A DNA stretch of 64,000 bases from CAYMUL01 sp964393605 (GCA_964393605.1 CAYMUL010000001.1:1-64000); one strand, 5' to 3'. Counted from the first letter of the stretch, positions 7,190-16,418 are shown. Notes: generated by a model not told the origin, from the sequence alone. Translations and numbers: made by a program.

Positions 7190-10100
7190 ATGAAGAAAAT
7201 TTCACTGACAACTTTGCTAATCTTTTTTCTGTTTGCTTCTGTCGTTTTATCTCAACCTCTTTCAGGAGATAAAATAATTAAAGCAAGCGGTGGAGATTAC
7301 ACCACACTAGCAGCGGCAATTAATGCACTCAACACTAATGGTGCTTCAGGTACTGTTAGATTTTTAATAGATGAAAACTTAAATGAAATCGGTGCAGACC
7401 TGGTGGTTAATTTACCTTCACTAAATGCTACCGATAATTTGGTAATCAAACCAAGCGTTGGAAAAACGCCAACAATTAGAATTAACAATTGCGCTCCATC
7501 TACATCAGTTGGTTCACAAGCGGATACAGCGAAAAGACAAGCCGGACTCACTTTTGTAAATACCGGATTTGTTACCATCGATGGTTCGAATTCAAGTGGA
7601 GGTACCTCAAACGATTTAACTTTCTTGATGGGTGATGCTACAAACGGCACTCAAGTTCTAAACTTCTTCGGTAATTGCGATAATGTAGTAATCAAAAATA
7701 TTGCAGTGTACTATGATTCCATTTCAACAAGCACTGCCACAAGAGGAATTTATTGTAACGGACAATGGTCGGGTGTAGTTGATAGTTTCGTTGTTCAAAA
7801 TTGTAACATCGGAAACGGTGTTCTTGATCCTTATTATTGTGTATCGGTAACCGGTTCAAGCACAGCCGGATTAAATGCAGGTAGAGTTTATCTTCGCGGC
7901 AACGATGCAATGGGAAGGATGAGACCACTCTATTTCTTCCGCGTTGGTAATTTAGGCGAAACATGCGAGATAAGCGGCAACAAAGTTAATGTTGTTAATG
8001 CGCCTGCCTCCGGTAACGTGGTTTGGGGAACTTTGTTCAACACCTATAACGGAACGATGAACGTTTTCGGAAACCAATATATCACTTTAAAAAGCAGCTC
8101 CGCTTCAACTAACGGAATCTATGGTTTAGGAACTCTTAGCGGCGCCGCTGGCGTAGATTTAAATATTTACAACAATTTCTTAGGAGGAGACATTCAACAT
8201 GATGGAACAGGAATTCCGGCAAGCATCGATATTATTTCTTTACAAGATAATACCGCAAGCGCAAAAATATATTACAATACTATAGTCTTTAACAACTTAA
8301 CCAAAACCGCTTCTTCAAGAAATACATGTATCCGCTTTGGTGGTACTGCTGTTGTTGACATTAAAAATAATATCATCATTCAAAAGAAAGATGCCGCTCT
8401 TGCGTTTGGAATTTATAATGCTGGCGGAACGATGACTTCTAACTATAATAATATTTTTGTAACAAACGCAACGGGTAATGTTGGCTATGCGGCTGCCGCA
8501 GCTCAACAAACTCTCGCAAATTGGACTGCCGCAACTTCAAATGATTCCAATTCAGTTTCCAAAAGTGTTGCGTTCGAATCTGATTATGATTTCCATTTAA
8601 CCGGAACATCTATCGGAGATCCCGACTTAGTTGCTCTCTCAATTCCCGGTATTACAAAAGACATTGACGGCGACACAAGAAGTTTAACCGCACCATATAA
8701 AGGCGCTGATGAAGTGCCTGCCGCCGGTATGCATGGAACTTATTATGTAGGAGTTGCAGGCTCCGGACCCGGCGGAACTGATCCTCATTTCCTTTCTTTC
8801 AGAGCCGCGCTCGATTCAATTAATAACGCACAATTTTCCGGCGATTGTCTTTTCTTAATTACAAGCGACATCACCGAACCTTATTCCGATACAAGAGGCA
8901 TCGGGCTTGCAGTCAATCCTCAACCTCATACAATTGTGTTCAAACCTTACACAGGTGTTCAACCAACAATTACTTTTAATTATCCTTCTGACTTAAATTC
9001 GGGTCCTTCCGGTGCGTTCATTATCGGTATTCCCGGAAAAGGAAATATTGCATGGGATAGTTTGAGAATGACAAGAAACATTGTTATTGATGGTTCAAAC
9101 ACAGCCGGTGGAACGACAAGAGATCTAACACTTCAATGTGCTACAACAGCTCAACGAAACGGATTCCCGCTCGTTATTGTCGGTGATGTTTCTAATGTCA
9201 TCGTCAAGAATACAAATATTTATTACAAAGCCGCCGGATTAGGAAGCACATCGGGAAATCTTTTCCTCGGTGCAGTACAAGTTCGTTCAAGAAATTATCT
9301 TGGCGTTGATTGGGTTCCTCATGGACTTAAATTCGAGAACAATCATCTCAGCTCTGATTTTGATAACGTTGCACAAAATGCACAGGGCTATGTAACATAT
9401 CAATCAGGAACTCCTTTACCGGTTAGCTATCCATATGATATTGTGCTGCGAGATAATTTGATTGAAGGAAAGAGAAGAGGCATAGCTCTTTACCGTGCCG
9501 GAAGCCACGATATTTACGGAAATGAAATTAGATTAAATCAGAACGTTGCGGCGAATACAACGAATGAAGCTATTTTAGCCATTGATGTCGATACTAATTC
9601 GGTCGTAAATATTTTTAGAAACAAAATATCAAAAGTTTCTTCCATGACTAATTTAGCAGCAATGGGTAATACTGCAATCAGTATTGAATCTTTTGGAACC
9701 TACAACGTTCATAATAATTTCATTTATGGATTTTCATTAACCGCATCTTCCCCAACTGCGTATGTGAGAGGAATTAAAAACTCTTCAGCAAACGCAACTT
9801 TGAACTGCTACTTCAATTCGATTTACATGTTCGATATGGCGGCAGGCTGGAATGTTAGTTATGATGGAATTAGAATTTCTAACGGAACGAATACTCTTAA
9901 GAACAATATTGTTTATAATGGTTCGATTGATTTTCCGGCATATTGTATTTATCGTGAAGGCACTAACGGAACTTTAGTTTCCGATTATAATGATTTCTAC
10001 GGCGTTGATAATACAAACAGCATTATCGGTTACTGGAATACAGCCGCAACTCAAACTTTAGCCGCATGGATTAATGCTTCGGGACTCGACTCCAACAGTC

Positions 10101-10825
10101 TTAGCGTGAATCCGAATTTTGTTTCAGCAAGTGATCTTCATCTTCAGAATACGTCCTCGCCTGTTGTTGGCAAAGGAATGGCAGTTGAAGGAATTACGCT
10201 GGATATCGATGGCGAGAATAGAGATGTTATCCCTGAAATCGGTGCGGATGAATTCCCCGGATTTATTCCTGTTGAGTTAGCATCTTTCACCGCTAATGTT
10301 TCGGATGGACTTGTCATTCTTAATTGGGAAACTGCTTCCGAAACTAATAACTCTCACTTTGTAGTTGAAAGAAAATCAAACAACGGTGATTTTGTTGCAA
10401 TCGGACAAATTGATGGTGCCGGAACTTCTGTTGAAAAACATAAATATACTTTTGTCGATAATAGTGTTGAAGCTACAAAATATATTTATCGTCTTAAACA
10501 ATTTGATTATGACGGCTCATTCAGATATTATCAAGAGTTAGAAGTCGATCTGGATATTCCGACAACTTATGATTTAAGTCAGAATTACCCGAACCCGTTC
10601 AACCCTGCTACAACTATTCGATATGCAATACCTTCGGATTCCAAAGTTACACTTGAGATCTATTCTGTATTGGGTGAACTTGTTGCAACATTAGTGAACG
10701 AAGTTCAAAGCGCGGGAAAATATTCTGTTGTATTTGACGCTCGTTATTTAGCAAGCGGAACTTATGTTTATAGATTATCTGCAAACAACACAGTTATCAC
10801 CAAAAAGATGATGCTGTTGAAATAA
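7190..10825 (+). CDS. Giant secreted beta-helix protein with T9SS sorting domain, internally duplicated
   Basis: 1211 aa. Signal peptide (MKKISLTTLLIFFLF..., cut near residue 21), then two homologous right-handed beta-helix halves. Half one covers about residues 25-515 and half two about 518-1025. Each has a 'fixed' block (VTIDGSNSSGGTSNDLTF against IVIDGSNTAGGTTRDLTLQ), a DSNS segment (SNDSNSVSKS against LDSNSLSVN) and a closing DIDGDTR/DIDGENR...GADE block. A fibronectin-like domain follows at about 1030-1120 (PVELASFTANVSDGLVILNW, ASETNNSHFVVERKS). The C-terminal T9SS domain (QNYPNPFNPATTIRYAIP, SGTYVYRLSA, KMMLLK) ends the protein. It is probably a surface-exposed adhesin or polysaccharide-active protein; no catalytic residues can be named. 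AAAGGA precedes the ATG and a strong terminator follows, so it is monocistronic. Confidence 0.85.
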   Translation: MKKISLTTLLIFFLFASVVLSQPLSGDKIIKASGGDYTTLAAAINALNTNGASGTVRFLIDENLNEIGADLVVNLPSLNATDNLVIKPSVGKTPTIRINNCAPSTSVGSQADTAKRQAGLTFVNTGFVTIDGSNSSGGTSNDLTFLMGDATNGTQVLNFFGNCDNVVIKNIAVYYDSISTSTATRGIYCNGQWSGVVDSFVVQNCNIGNGVLDPYYCVSVTGSSTAGLNAGRVYLRGNDAMGRMRPLYFFRVGNLGETCEISGNKVNVVNAPASGNVVWGTLFNTYNGTMNVFGNQYITLKSSSASTNGIYGLGTLSGAAGVDLNIYNNFLGGDIQHDGTGIPASIDIISLQDNTASAKIYYNTIVFNNLTKTASSRNTCIRFGGTAVVDIKNNIIIQKKDAALAFGIYNAGGTMTSNYNNIFVTNATGNVGYAAAAAQQTLANWTAATSNDSNSVSKSVAFESDYDFHLTGTSIGDPDLVALSIPGITKDIDGDTRSLTAPYKGADEVPAAGMHGTYYVGVAGSGPGGTDPHFLSFRAALDSINNAQFSGDCLFLITSDITEPYSDTRGIGLAVNPQPHTIVFKPYTGVQPTITFNYPSDLNSGPSGAFIIGIPGKGNIAWDSLRMTRNIVIDGSNTAGGTTRDLTLQCATTAQRNGFPLVIVGDVSNVIVKNTNIYYKAAGLGSTSGNLFLGAVQVRSRNYLGVDWVPHGLKFENNHLSSDFDNVAQNAQGYVTYQSGTPLPVSYPYDIVLRDNLIEGKRRGIALYRAGSHDIYGNEIRLNQNVAANTTNEAILAIDVDTNSVVNIFRNKISKVSSMTNLAAMGNTAISIESFGTYNVHNNFIYGFSLTASSPTAYVRGIKNSSANATLNCYFNSIYMFDMAAGWNVSYDGIRISNGTNTLKNNIVYNGSIDFPAYCIYREGTNGTLVSDYNDFYGVDNTNSIIGYWNTAATQTLAAWINASGLDSNSLSVNPNFVSASDLHLQNTSSPVVGKGMAVEGITLDIDGENRDVIPEIGADEFPGFIPVELASFTANVSDGLVILNWETASETNNSHFVVERKSNNGDFVAIGQIDGAGTSVEKHKYTFVDNSVEATKYIYRLKQFDYDGSFRYYQELEVDLDIPTTYDLSQNYPNPFNPATTIRYAIPSDSKVTLEIYSVLGELVATLVNEVQSAGKYSVVFDARYLASGTYVYRLSANNTVITKKMMLLK

Positions 10826-10852
10826 AATTCTTAAAGAGAATTTTTTTCAAGA

Positions 10853-10878
10853 AGCCCCGATTAGTCGGGGCTTTTTTA
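10853..10878 (+). terminator. Rho-independent terminator
   Basis: Perfect 8-bp stem AGCCCCGA (10853-10860) / TCGGGGCT (10865-10872) with loop TTAG, followed by a T-run. It lies 28 nt after the stop of the 1211-aa T9SS protein. Confidence 0.9.
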
Positions 10879-10897
10879 TTTTTGCTATAATATTTTA

Positions 10898-10936
10898 TCT
10901 GTTCTAATCTGTAACATCAGTGTCATCTGTGTGCAA
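10898..10936. repeat. Fragment of the 'ATCTGTGTCATC' palindromic repeat family
   Basis: Contains TCTGTAACATCAGTG and TCATCTGTGTGCAATTA, which resemble the right arm of the palindromic elements at 46190-46278 and 46615-46702. This is a truncated relative of that family, 35 kb away. Confidence 0.45.
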
Positions 10937-10940
10937 TTAA

Positions 10941-11235
10941 TTTTTTTCACCGCAAAGTTCGTCATGCAACGCAAAGGAATTTTTTAATTTCTTTTTCACC
11001 GCAAAGACGAAATGCAAAATTCATTTTTAATTTTTTATTTTTAATTATTCCCCCAGGAACTCTTAGCAATTTTTTTTAACCGCAAAGTTCGTTAGGGAAC
11101 ATTGAAGAATTTTTTAATTTCTTTTTCACCGCAAAGACGAAATGCAAAATTCATTTTTAATTTGTAATTTTTAATTATTCCCCCAGGAACACTTAGCCAC
11201 TTTTTTTAACCGCAAAGTTCGCCAAGGAACGTAGA
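10941..11235. repeat. Tandem direct repeat, 130-bp unit, about 2.3 copies
   Basis: The block CGCAAAGTTCG recurs at 10951, 11081 and 11211, and CACCGCAAAGACGAAATGC at 10998 and 11128, giving a period of exactly 130 bp. Units are 10941-11070, 11071-11200 and a partial third. The first two are nearly identical. Related degenerate sequence, inverted, lies at 2199-2420. No gene is carried. The remainder of the 681-nt gap (11236-11506) shows nothing recognisable except the leader of the next gene. Confidence 0.85.
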
Positions 11236-11506
11236 GAAATTTATAATTGATTATTTTCAGTTGCCTTCATGAATCGATAGACCAAATCACCATTCTCGCC
11301 CGAACCATCGGAACTCAATTTTTGATTGCGGACTATATTATCCATTCGATCTTGACGAAGGTCAGCACATCAAAAAAAACTTTATGACAAACCACTCCTA
11401 TTTCAAAGGAAGTCGCTATTTTTACGTTTAGAAAATTATGAACTTCATGAATCACGATTAATAAAAAATCTTTACTAAAAACAGAATAAATTTTGCGGGA
11501 ATAAAA

Positions 11507-12034
11507 TTGAAAACTATTACAATCTTCGGCAGTTCATTGCCGGCTCAGGGTGAAGAGGAGTATGAAATAGCGTATCGTCTCGGGAAAAGATTCGGCGCGG
11601 AAGGATTCAATGTCTGTTCCGGTGGTAACCTTGGAGTTATGGATGCGGTTTCGAGAGGTTGCACCGAAGCAGGCGGTATGGCGATTGGAATAACGTTAAA
11701 TCAATTTACTGTTAAGCCAACTCGATTTTTAACAACACACGTGATCACAAAATCCTTGTTCAAAAGAGTAAAAAAGATGATGAACTACGGGGATGCATAT
11801 GTTGCGTTGCAAGGCGGAACCGGTACTTTATTCGAGCTTGCAACGATTTGGGAATTCATGAACAAAGGTTTAATGGAACGAAAACCGACCGCCGCATATT
11901 CTAAACTTTGGAGCGAAATTATCCCGATTATGGAAGAACAGGTTGCGCGCGAAGGGAGAGAAACCGATTTGATAAAGTGTTTTTCGGACATAGATTTGCT
12001 TTCCGATTACATAATTAATTCTTTAAAAAAGTAA
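11507..12034 (+). CDS. LOG-family Rossmann-fold protein (TIGR00730-like)
   Basis: 175 aa. Single Rossmann-like domain with the family's marker motif in the form QGGTGTLFELATIWE at about residues 104-118 (usual PGGxGTxxE), plus an N-terminal IFGSSLPAQGEEEYE nucleotide-binding start and CSGGNLGVMDAVSRG. Members hydrolyse nucleoside 5'-monophosphates to a free base and ribose 5-phosphate (the 'lonely guy' cytokinin-activating enzymes); bacterial roles vary from purine salvage to unknown. The start is TTG at 11507, chosen because the first beta strand (KTITIFGSS) begins directly after it and no ATG precedes it in frame. No neighbour helps to narrow the substrate. Confidence 0.75.
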   Translation: MKTITIFGSSLPAQGEEEYEIAYRLGKRFGAEGFNVCSGGNLGVMDAVSRGCTEAGGMAIGITLNQFTVKPTRFLTTHVITKSLFKRVKKMMNYGDAYVALQGGTGTLFELATIWEFMNKGLMERKPTAAYSKLWSEIIPIMEEQVAREGRETDLIKCFSDIDLLSDYIINSLKK

Positions 12035-12053
12035 TCTTCTTTGTAAATGGTGA

Positions 12054-12084
12054 TTGCATTTTAGATTACTTCGTTTTAGTTTTG
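12054..12084 (+). promoter_or_regulatory. Bacteroidota-type promoter of the ECF sigma operon
   Basis: TTG at 12054-12056, a 20-nt spacer and TAGTTTTG at 12077-12084 fit the -33/-7 consensus TTG-N19-21-TAnnTTTG. The predicted start is near 12091. This implies basal transcription by the housekeeping sigma factor rather than only autoregulation. Confidence 0.6.
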
Positions 12085-12131
12085 CAGTAGTAACAATTCA
12101 ATAATACAAATTGCCTTTAAAATATTCAGAA

Positions 12132-12695
12132 ATGCCCGATGGCGACTTGATGCAACGAGTTGCCGAATATGATTCGAGAGCGCTTGAAGCTGTGTACAAC
12201 CGCTATTCTCCGCTTCTTTATACAATTGTAAAAAAGATTGTCGGTGATAAAGAAACGGCTGAAGAGGTGCTTTCCGATGTCTTCGTAATTATTTGGAGAA
12301 AAGTTTCTTATTACAACTCCAAAAGTTCGAATGCCTATTGCTGGCTGATTACACTCACACGTAATAAAGCCGTCGATCATATGCGGCGAAAAAGATTTGG
12401 CGATCAGCTTCCCCCTTACAATGATGAATATGAAAATGTTTATATCATGCCGCGCCTCTCTCCGCAGATTGATGATCTCGATTTGCAGACAGCACTTGAA
12501 ATTAAAAAGAATATTGAAAACGCTTTGAACAAATTAACTGACGCGCAGCAGTACGTTATCTATCTTGCTTTTTATGAAGGTTTGACAAATAAAGAAATTG
12601 CCGGACGATTAAAAATTCCTTTTCAAACTGTCGCATCAAAAATTAATGTTGCAATGACAAACCTTCGTGATAATTTATTGCGGGGAGGTGAGTGA
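12132..12695 (+). CDS. ECF-type RNA polymerase sigma factor
   Basis: 187 aa from ATG at 12132 (a TTG at 12111 would add seven residues; neither has a clear ribosome site). Sigma region 2 covers about residues 15-85 (ETAEEVLSDVFVIIW, AYCWLITLTRNKAVDHMRRK) and region 4 about 125-180 (LTDAQQYVIYLAFYEGLTNK, then EIAGRLKIPFQTVASKI). There are no regions 1.1 or 3, as in extracytoplasmic-function sigmas. It directs RNA polymerase to stress promoters when released by its anti-sigma factor. The next gene, which starts on its stop codon (TGATG), encodes a membrane anti-sigma with an RskA domain, so the pair resembles SigK/RskA. A housekeeping-type promoter lies upstream. Confidence 0.9.
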   Translation: MPDGDLMQRVAEYDSRALEAVYNRYSPLLYTIVKKIVGDKETAEEVLSDVFVIIWRKVSYYNSKSSNAYCWLITLTRNKAVDHMRRKRFGDQLPPYNDEYENVYIMPRLSPQIDDLDLQTALEIKKNIENALNKLTDAQQYVIYLAFYEGLTNKEIAGRLKIPFQTVASKINVAMTNLRDNLLRGGE

Positions 12696-13897
12696 TGGCT
12701 GATCAGAAAAAACTTGAATCGCTTCTCCACGCCTTTGCAATCGGAAGCACCGATAGAGAAGATTACTTCGATCTGGTTGAACATATCCGTCACGGTGGAG
12801 AATATAATTGGCAGGAACTCGGTGAGTATCAAAATCTTGCCGCCTTACTTCCAGCATTTTTAGAAATTGAACAACCCGATGCAAAAGTAAAAGACAAAGT
12901 TGCACGCGCGCTGTATCGTTTGCGAGAACAAAATCGTCCGGAGAGAACTACGAAGATTGATTCAACCGGCGAGCGGGAACAGTCCGAACAAAAAGCAAAA
13001 GTTCAAACTTTTGTAAAGAGAGATTTTAAACCCGCCGAAGTAAAATTCGAACCACCGGCACCGGCGCCAAACGGAGATAACGGAGGTGGTATGCATTTAA
13101 ACATTCCTCCGATTGAAGAACCAAAATCTGAAGAACCGAAATCAAATATTATTGAATCGATAAATGTTGATACCGACGAACCTTTTGAAACATACGAACC
13201 TGCAGGGGATGATAGCTCAAGCCACATCATAAATCTTGAAGATGATTCCACATTGCCACAACCAACAGAGCCGCCGCATGTAGAAGCCGGACCGGGACCG
13301 TCAATGGCAGTCAGCGGAATTCAACCTGCAATAGAAAAGCCGGGAGATCAAATTGTTATACAGAAGAAAGGAATTTCCGGGCTACTCTTCTTTCTTTTTC
13401 TGTTAATTATTTTTGGTGCTATGGGTGGTGTTTATTACATGCTCGATCAAAAAATTGTTGAGTCGCAAGCACAGAGTAATTCCAAATTGGAAGAGGAAAT
13501 TTCAAAACTTAAAATACAAATCTCTACGGGACAGGATATTCAAATACTTCTTTCGCTAAAAGGAACAAAAGTAGCATCATTATCCGGCGTTCAAAAATAT
13601 CCTTCCGCTTTCGGAAAAATTATCTACAACACTGAAATGAGAAGAGGATATTTACAGTTAAGCGGATTGGAAATTTTTAAGGAACAAAAAGCTTATCAGC
13701 TTTGGTTCGGCGATGTTAAAGCTGACCGCTCGCTCGGCGTTTTTAATTACACTCTTGATACAGAATATTTCCCCATTGCAAATCTTCCCGATATTTTTTC
13801 AGTCGGAGAATATCAATTACTCATCACTGCCGAGCCACTTACAGGTTCGTCAAAACCCTCTAAAGAAATTTTTCTTACCGGCACTTTAAAGAATTAA
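12695..13897 (+). CDS. Membrane anti-sigma factor with RskA-like periplasmic domain
   Basis: About 400 aa. ATG at 12695 is preferred over GTG at 12692 because GGGGAGG (12682-12688) is spaced 6 nt from it. The cytoplasmic N-terminus (about 1-75) is the likely sigma-binding segment. A Pro/Glu-rich linker follows (about 76-225), then one membrane segment (GISGLLFFLFLLIIFGAM, about 229-250) and a short coiled coil. The RskA-type domain to the end has AYQLWFGDVKADRSLGVF and PIANLPDIFSVGEYQLLITA. No HxxxCxxC zinc motif (ZAS) is seen at the N-terminus, which is unusual for this class. It holds the ECF sigma encoded just upstream at the membrane and is presumably destroyed by regulated proteolysis. 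Confidence 0.8.
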   Translation: MADQKKLESLLHAFAIGSTDREDYFDLVEHIRHGGEYNWQELGEYQNLAALLPAFLEIEQPDAKVKDKVARALYRLREQNRPERTTKIDSTGEREQSEQKAKVQTFVKRDFKPAEVKFEPPAPAPNGDNGGGMHLNIPPIEEPKSEEPKSNIIESINVDTDEPFETYEPAGDDSSSHIINLEDDSTLPQPTEPPHVEAGPGPSMAVSGIQPAIEKPGDQIVIQKKGISGLLFFLFLLIIFGAMGGVYYMLDQKIVESQAQSNSKLEEEISKLKIQISTGQDIQILLSLKGTKVASLSGVQKYPSAFGKIIYNTEMRRGYLQLSGLEIFKEQKAYQLWFGDVKADRSLGVFNYTLDTEYFPIANLPDIFSVGEYQLLITAEPLTGSSKPSKEIFLTGTLKN

Positions 13898-13973
13898 AAT
13901 TACCTTCATGACTTTTTGCGTGGAAGCTATTTTGAAATGATGCCGCCAAAATAATCCTTGATAAATAAAATAA

Positions 13974-13993
13974 AAGTATATACTTTGAGTATA
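13974..13993. promoter_or_regulatory. Palindromic operator candidate for vapBC
   Basis: Two overlapping palindromes lie about 20-40 nt before the antitoxin start: AAGTATATACTT (13974-13985) and TATACT-TTG-AGTATA (13979-13993). VapBC complexes usually autoregulate by binding such AT-rich palindromes over their own promoter. Confidence 0.55.
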
Positions 13994-14012
13994 GATTTAT
14001 AAAGGATATAAA

Positions 14013-14243
14013 ATGGAAACGGCAAAATTATTTTCGAACGGTAAAAGTCAAGCAGTACGATTACCAAAATCTTTCCGGATGAGAGGAAAAGAAGTCGGTA
14101 TTACTAAAGTTGGTAATGCAGTAATTTTATTTCCGCTAAAAACCAAATGGAATGCATTCGTCGAAAGTCTTGACAAATTCAGCAGCGATTTTTTAACCGA
14201 ACGCACTCAACCCAAACTCGAAGAGAGAGAAGGATTATTCTGA
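14013..14243 (+). CDS. vapB: VapB-type antitoxin (AbrB-like fold)
   Basis: 76 aa. The N-terminal swapped-hairpin DNA-binding signature is clear: AKLFSNGKSQAVRLPKSFRM, the usual VapB opening. The C-terminal 35 residues (TKWNAFVESLDKFSSDF...) should wrap the toxin's active site. The stop overlaps the toxin's ATG by one base (TGATG), a standard antitoxin-first arrangement. AAGGA lies upstream of the ATG, and a palindrome at 13974-13993 is the likely autoregulatory operator. Confidence 0.9.
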   Translation: METAKLFSNGKSQAVRLPKSFRMRGKEVGITKVGNAVILFPLKTKWNAFVESLDKFSSDFLTERTQPKLEEREGLF

Positions 14244-14641
14244 TGAAATATATTCTTGATACTAACATTTGTAAATATATCATCAAGAAAAAGCCGGAAG
14301 CGACAATAAACAAATTTTTGAAAATGAAAACCGATTCAATCGGGATTTCAATAATTACTATTTCAGAATTGTATTATGGCGTTGCAAAAAGTTTGAAGCC
14401 GGATGAAAATACAATTGCTCTTGAACAATTCATACTTCCACTTTCTCCGGTCAGTTTTAATAAAGAAGATGCAATCGCTTATGGCAAATTACGCGCTAGT
14501 TTAGAAAGGAAAGGGAAAGTGATAGGCGCAATGGATATGTTAATTGCGGCGCAAGCGTTAAGCAGGGATTTAATTTTAGTTACAAATAACGAACGGGAGT
14601 TTAAGAAAATTGAAGGGTTGGCGGTTGAGAATTGGCTTTGA
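14243..14641 (+). CDS. vapC: VapC-type PIN-domain ribonuclease toxin
   Basis: 132 aa PIN domain of normal length. Acidic active-site residues are in place: ILDTNICKYI (D6), ITISELYYG (E near 41), GAMDMLIAAQA (D near 98) and LVTNNEREFKKI, where the last acidic position is carried by the NNERE segment. VapC toxins cut tRNA or rRNA when free of VapB. It is co-translated with the antitoxin gene upstream and needs it for control. The convergent peptidase gene ends 34 nt beyond. Confidence 0.9.
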   Translation: MKYILDTNICKYIIKKKPEATINKFLKMKTDSIGISIITISELYYGVAKSLKPDENTIALEQFILPLSPVSFNKEDAIAYGKLRASLERKGKVIGAMDMLIAAQALSRDLILVTNNEREFKKIEGLAVENWL

Positions 14642-14675
14642 TATTTTTCAGCGCGAGTTCTTAAAGAAAAACTTC

Positions 14676-16412
14676 TTACCGCAACTTTAGAAAATCAAAA
14701 ATACTTTTCTCTTCAATTCTAAAAATAGGATAAACTTTTTCACGTTTATCAAAGTAGGGGGAATTGCGATAAATAAAATCCATTCTCAGTTCCGGGGAAT
14801 TGCGAAATTCTTCATCAGCTTCAATCATCATTTCAAATCTTTCCCTAAGCGAATCATCTTCATTCAAAATATTTTTTGCAATTGAATCAAATAAATAATT
14901 TTCTGCGTACTCTTTCCGTTCGAAGAAAGCATTGAAGAAGCCCCATTTTGCAAGTGAATCGGGCGCATCGGGTTCGAGCAAGTTTGCGATGACTCTTAAT
15001 GTTCTCTGCGCACACGGCACAACAAATGAATTTTTTCTTAACAAAATATTTTCCGCACATAATTCAGTTTCAAATTCAACTAAAAATCTTCCCTCATAAG
15101 GAAAAGATGAAAATTCAACATTGTGGAAAACATACTTTTGAATGGTTGTCGGTTGATCTTCCGTTAAAGTTTTAATTTTAATTCCATGCAGATTTAGAAT
15201 TCGAACGATATCCTTGAACTCCGACGGCACGTAATAGGCGAACGGTAATTTTATCTTCCGAGAAATTTTGATGTCGTTAAAAATCGGCATTTCAAATTCT
15301 TCAGGTTCTTCCGAATATTTAAGAATCATGCTGTCGGTGATACTGCTGAATTCTTCATAAGATTTAAAGCCATTGAAATTCATGACATCAAATTTTTTAC
15401 CGGAAGAAAATTCAACGGGCAGAGAACTCTTCCCGAACAAATATTTTTTTATGCTTCTTTCGTCGGCAATGCGATTCATCTTTATCAAATCTTTATGATG
15501 AGCATTTATAAATTCGAGAGAATGAAAATTCATTGCCAAAGTTGAATAGACACGATTCTTAAAGGGCTTGAGAGAATGCGTCTCGACAAGCAAAGCGGGT
15601 CTGTTTTGCAACGCCGCGTAACCCGTTGAATATCGCGGGAGTGAAGGGGAATCGTTAATTCCTTCGCGAATGTTGCCTTGAATTAAATCGATATACGGTG
15701 CTGTTAAAAAATTTTCTTCCTCAACTTTTTGAATTACAAAAGGAATAAATTTTTCTTTCATCCATTTACTTTGTGCAGCATAAATGTTGCAATGTTTTTC
15801 GAATTGATACGTTACATGATATTGATAATCAGCACCGTTGGTCGCATGGTTATCGATAATAAAATCGGGGAGCCAATGTGAAAAGAAGCGAAGAAAGGCG
15901 CGCATCTCTCGCGAATCGGCTTTAATGTAATCGCGATTCAAATTTAAATTATGCGCAGTTGTTCGCCATCCTTGTTGCGTCGGTCCGTTTTGATTTGGTC
16001 TATTGAACGGCGAAGCATTCTCATGTCCATCAACATTGAAAATTGGAATGACAAGGAGAACAAGATTATCCAATAAATAAAATTTTTGTTTCGTGATGAG
16101 TATATCACGAAGAAGTAACATGGAAGCATCCTTCCCCTCAATTTCTCCGGGATGAATTCCGTTTTGAATTAATACTATCGCTTTGTTTTTCTTCACGGCA
16201 ATATTGGGAGTGAAGCATCCATCTTTCGCAACAACGTAACAAACGATTTCACGATCCTGTGCCGAGTAACCAATCGTAATTTTCTTTACGCATTTTGTCA
16301 AAGCGCAAAATTGATCGAAGTATTTTATCGTCTCATCATACGGCGGAGAGGAAAGAAAATTGCTTCCTTCAAAATGTGTAATAAATTTTTTTGTCAATTC
16401 GGAATTCATCAA
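14676..16412 (-). CDS. M14-family zinc carboxypeptidase-like protein
   Basis: 578 aa. Zinc ligands of the carboxypeptidase fold are visible: NGIHPGEIEGKD (H87, E90) and IIDNHATNGADY (H188); the general-base glutamate is probably E277 in ALLVETHS. Arg/Asn substrate-clamp residues are in LNLNRDYIKADSRE. The catalytic domain takes about residues 30-320; the remaining 250 residues form an unknown C-terminal domain. No convincing signal peptide is seen, so the protein is either cytoplasmic or exported by other means. It lies 6 nt after a PspC-domain gene, so the two are probably co-transcribed. It would trim C-terminal residues from peptides or act on a related amide. Confidence 0.8.
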   Translation of the reverse strand: MMNSELTKKFITHFEGSNFLSSPPYDETIKYFDQFCALTKCVKKITIGYSAQDREIVCYVVAKDGCFTPNIAVKKNKAIVLIQNGIHPGEIEGKDASMLLLRDILITKQKFYLLDNLVLLVIPIFNVDGHENASPFNRPNQNGPTQQGWRTTAHNLNLNRDYIKADSREMRAFLRFFSHWLPDFIIDNHATNGADYQYHVTYQFEKHCNIYAAQSKWMKEKFIPFVIQKVEEENFLTAPYIDLIQGNIREGINDSPSLPRYSTGYAALQNRPALLVETHSLKPFKNRVYSTLAMNFHSLEFINAHHKDLIKMNRIADERSIKKYLFGKSSLPVEFSSGKKFDVMNFNGFKSYEEFSSITDSMILKYSEEPEEFEMPIFNDIKISRKIKLPFAYYVPSEFKDIVRILNLHGIKIKTLTEDQPTTIQKYVFHNVEFSSFPYEGRFLVEFETELCAENILLRKNSFVVPCAQRTLRVIANLLEPDAPDSLAKWGFFNAFFERKEYAENYLFDSIAKNILNEDDSLRERFEMMIEADEEFRNSPELRMDFIYRNSPYFDKREKVYPIFRIEEKSIFDFLKLR

Positions 16413-16418
16413 AAGAAA

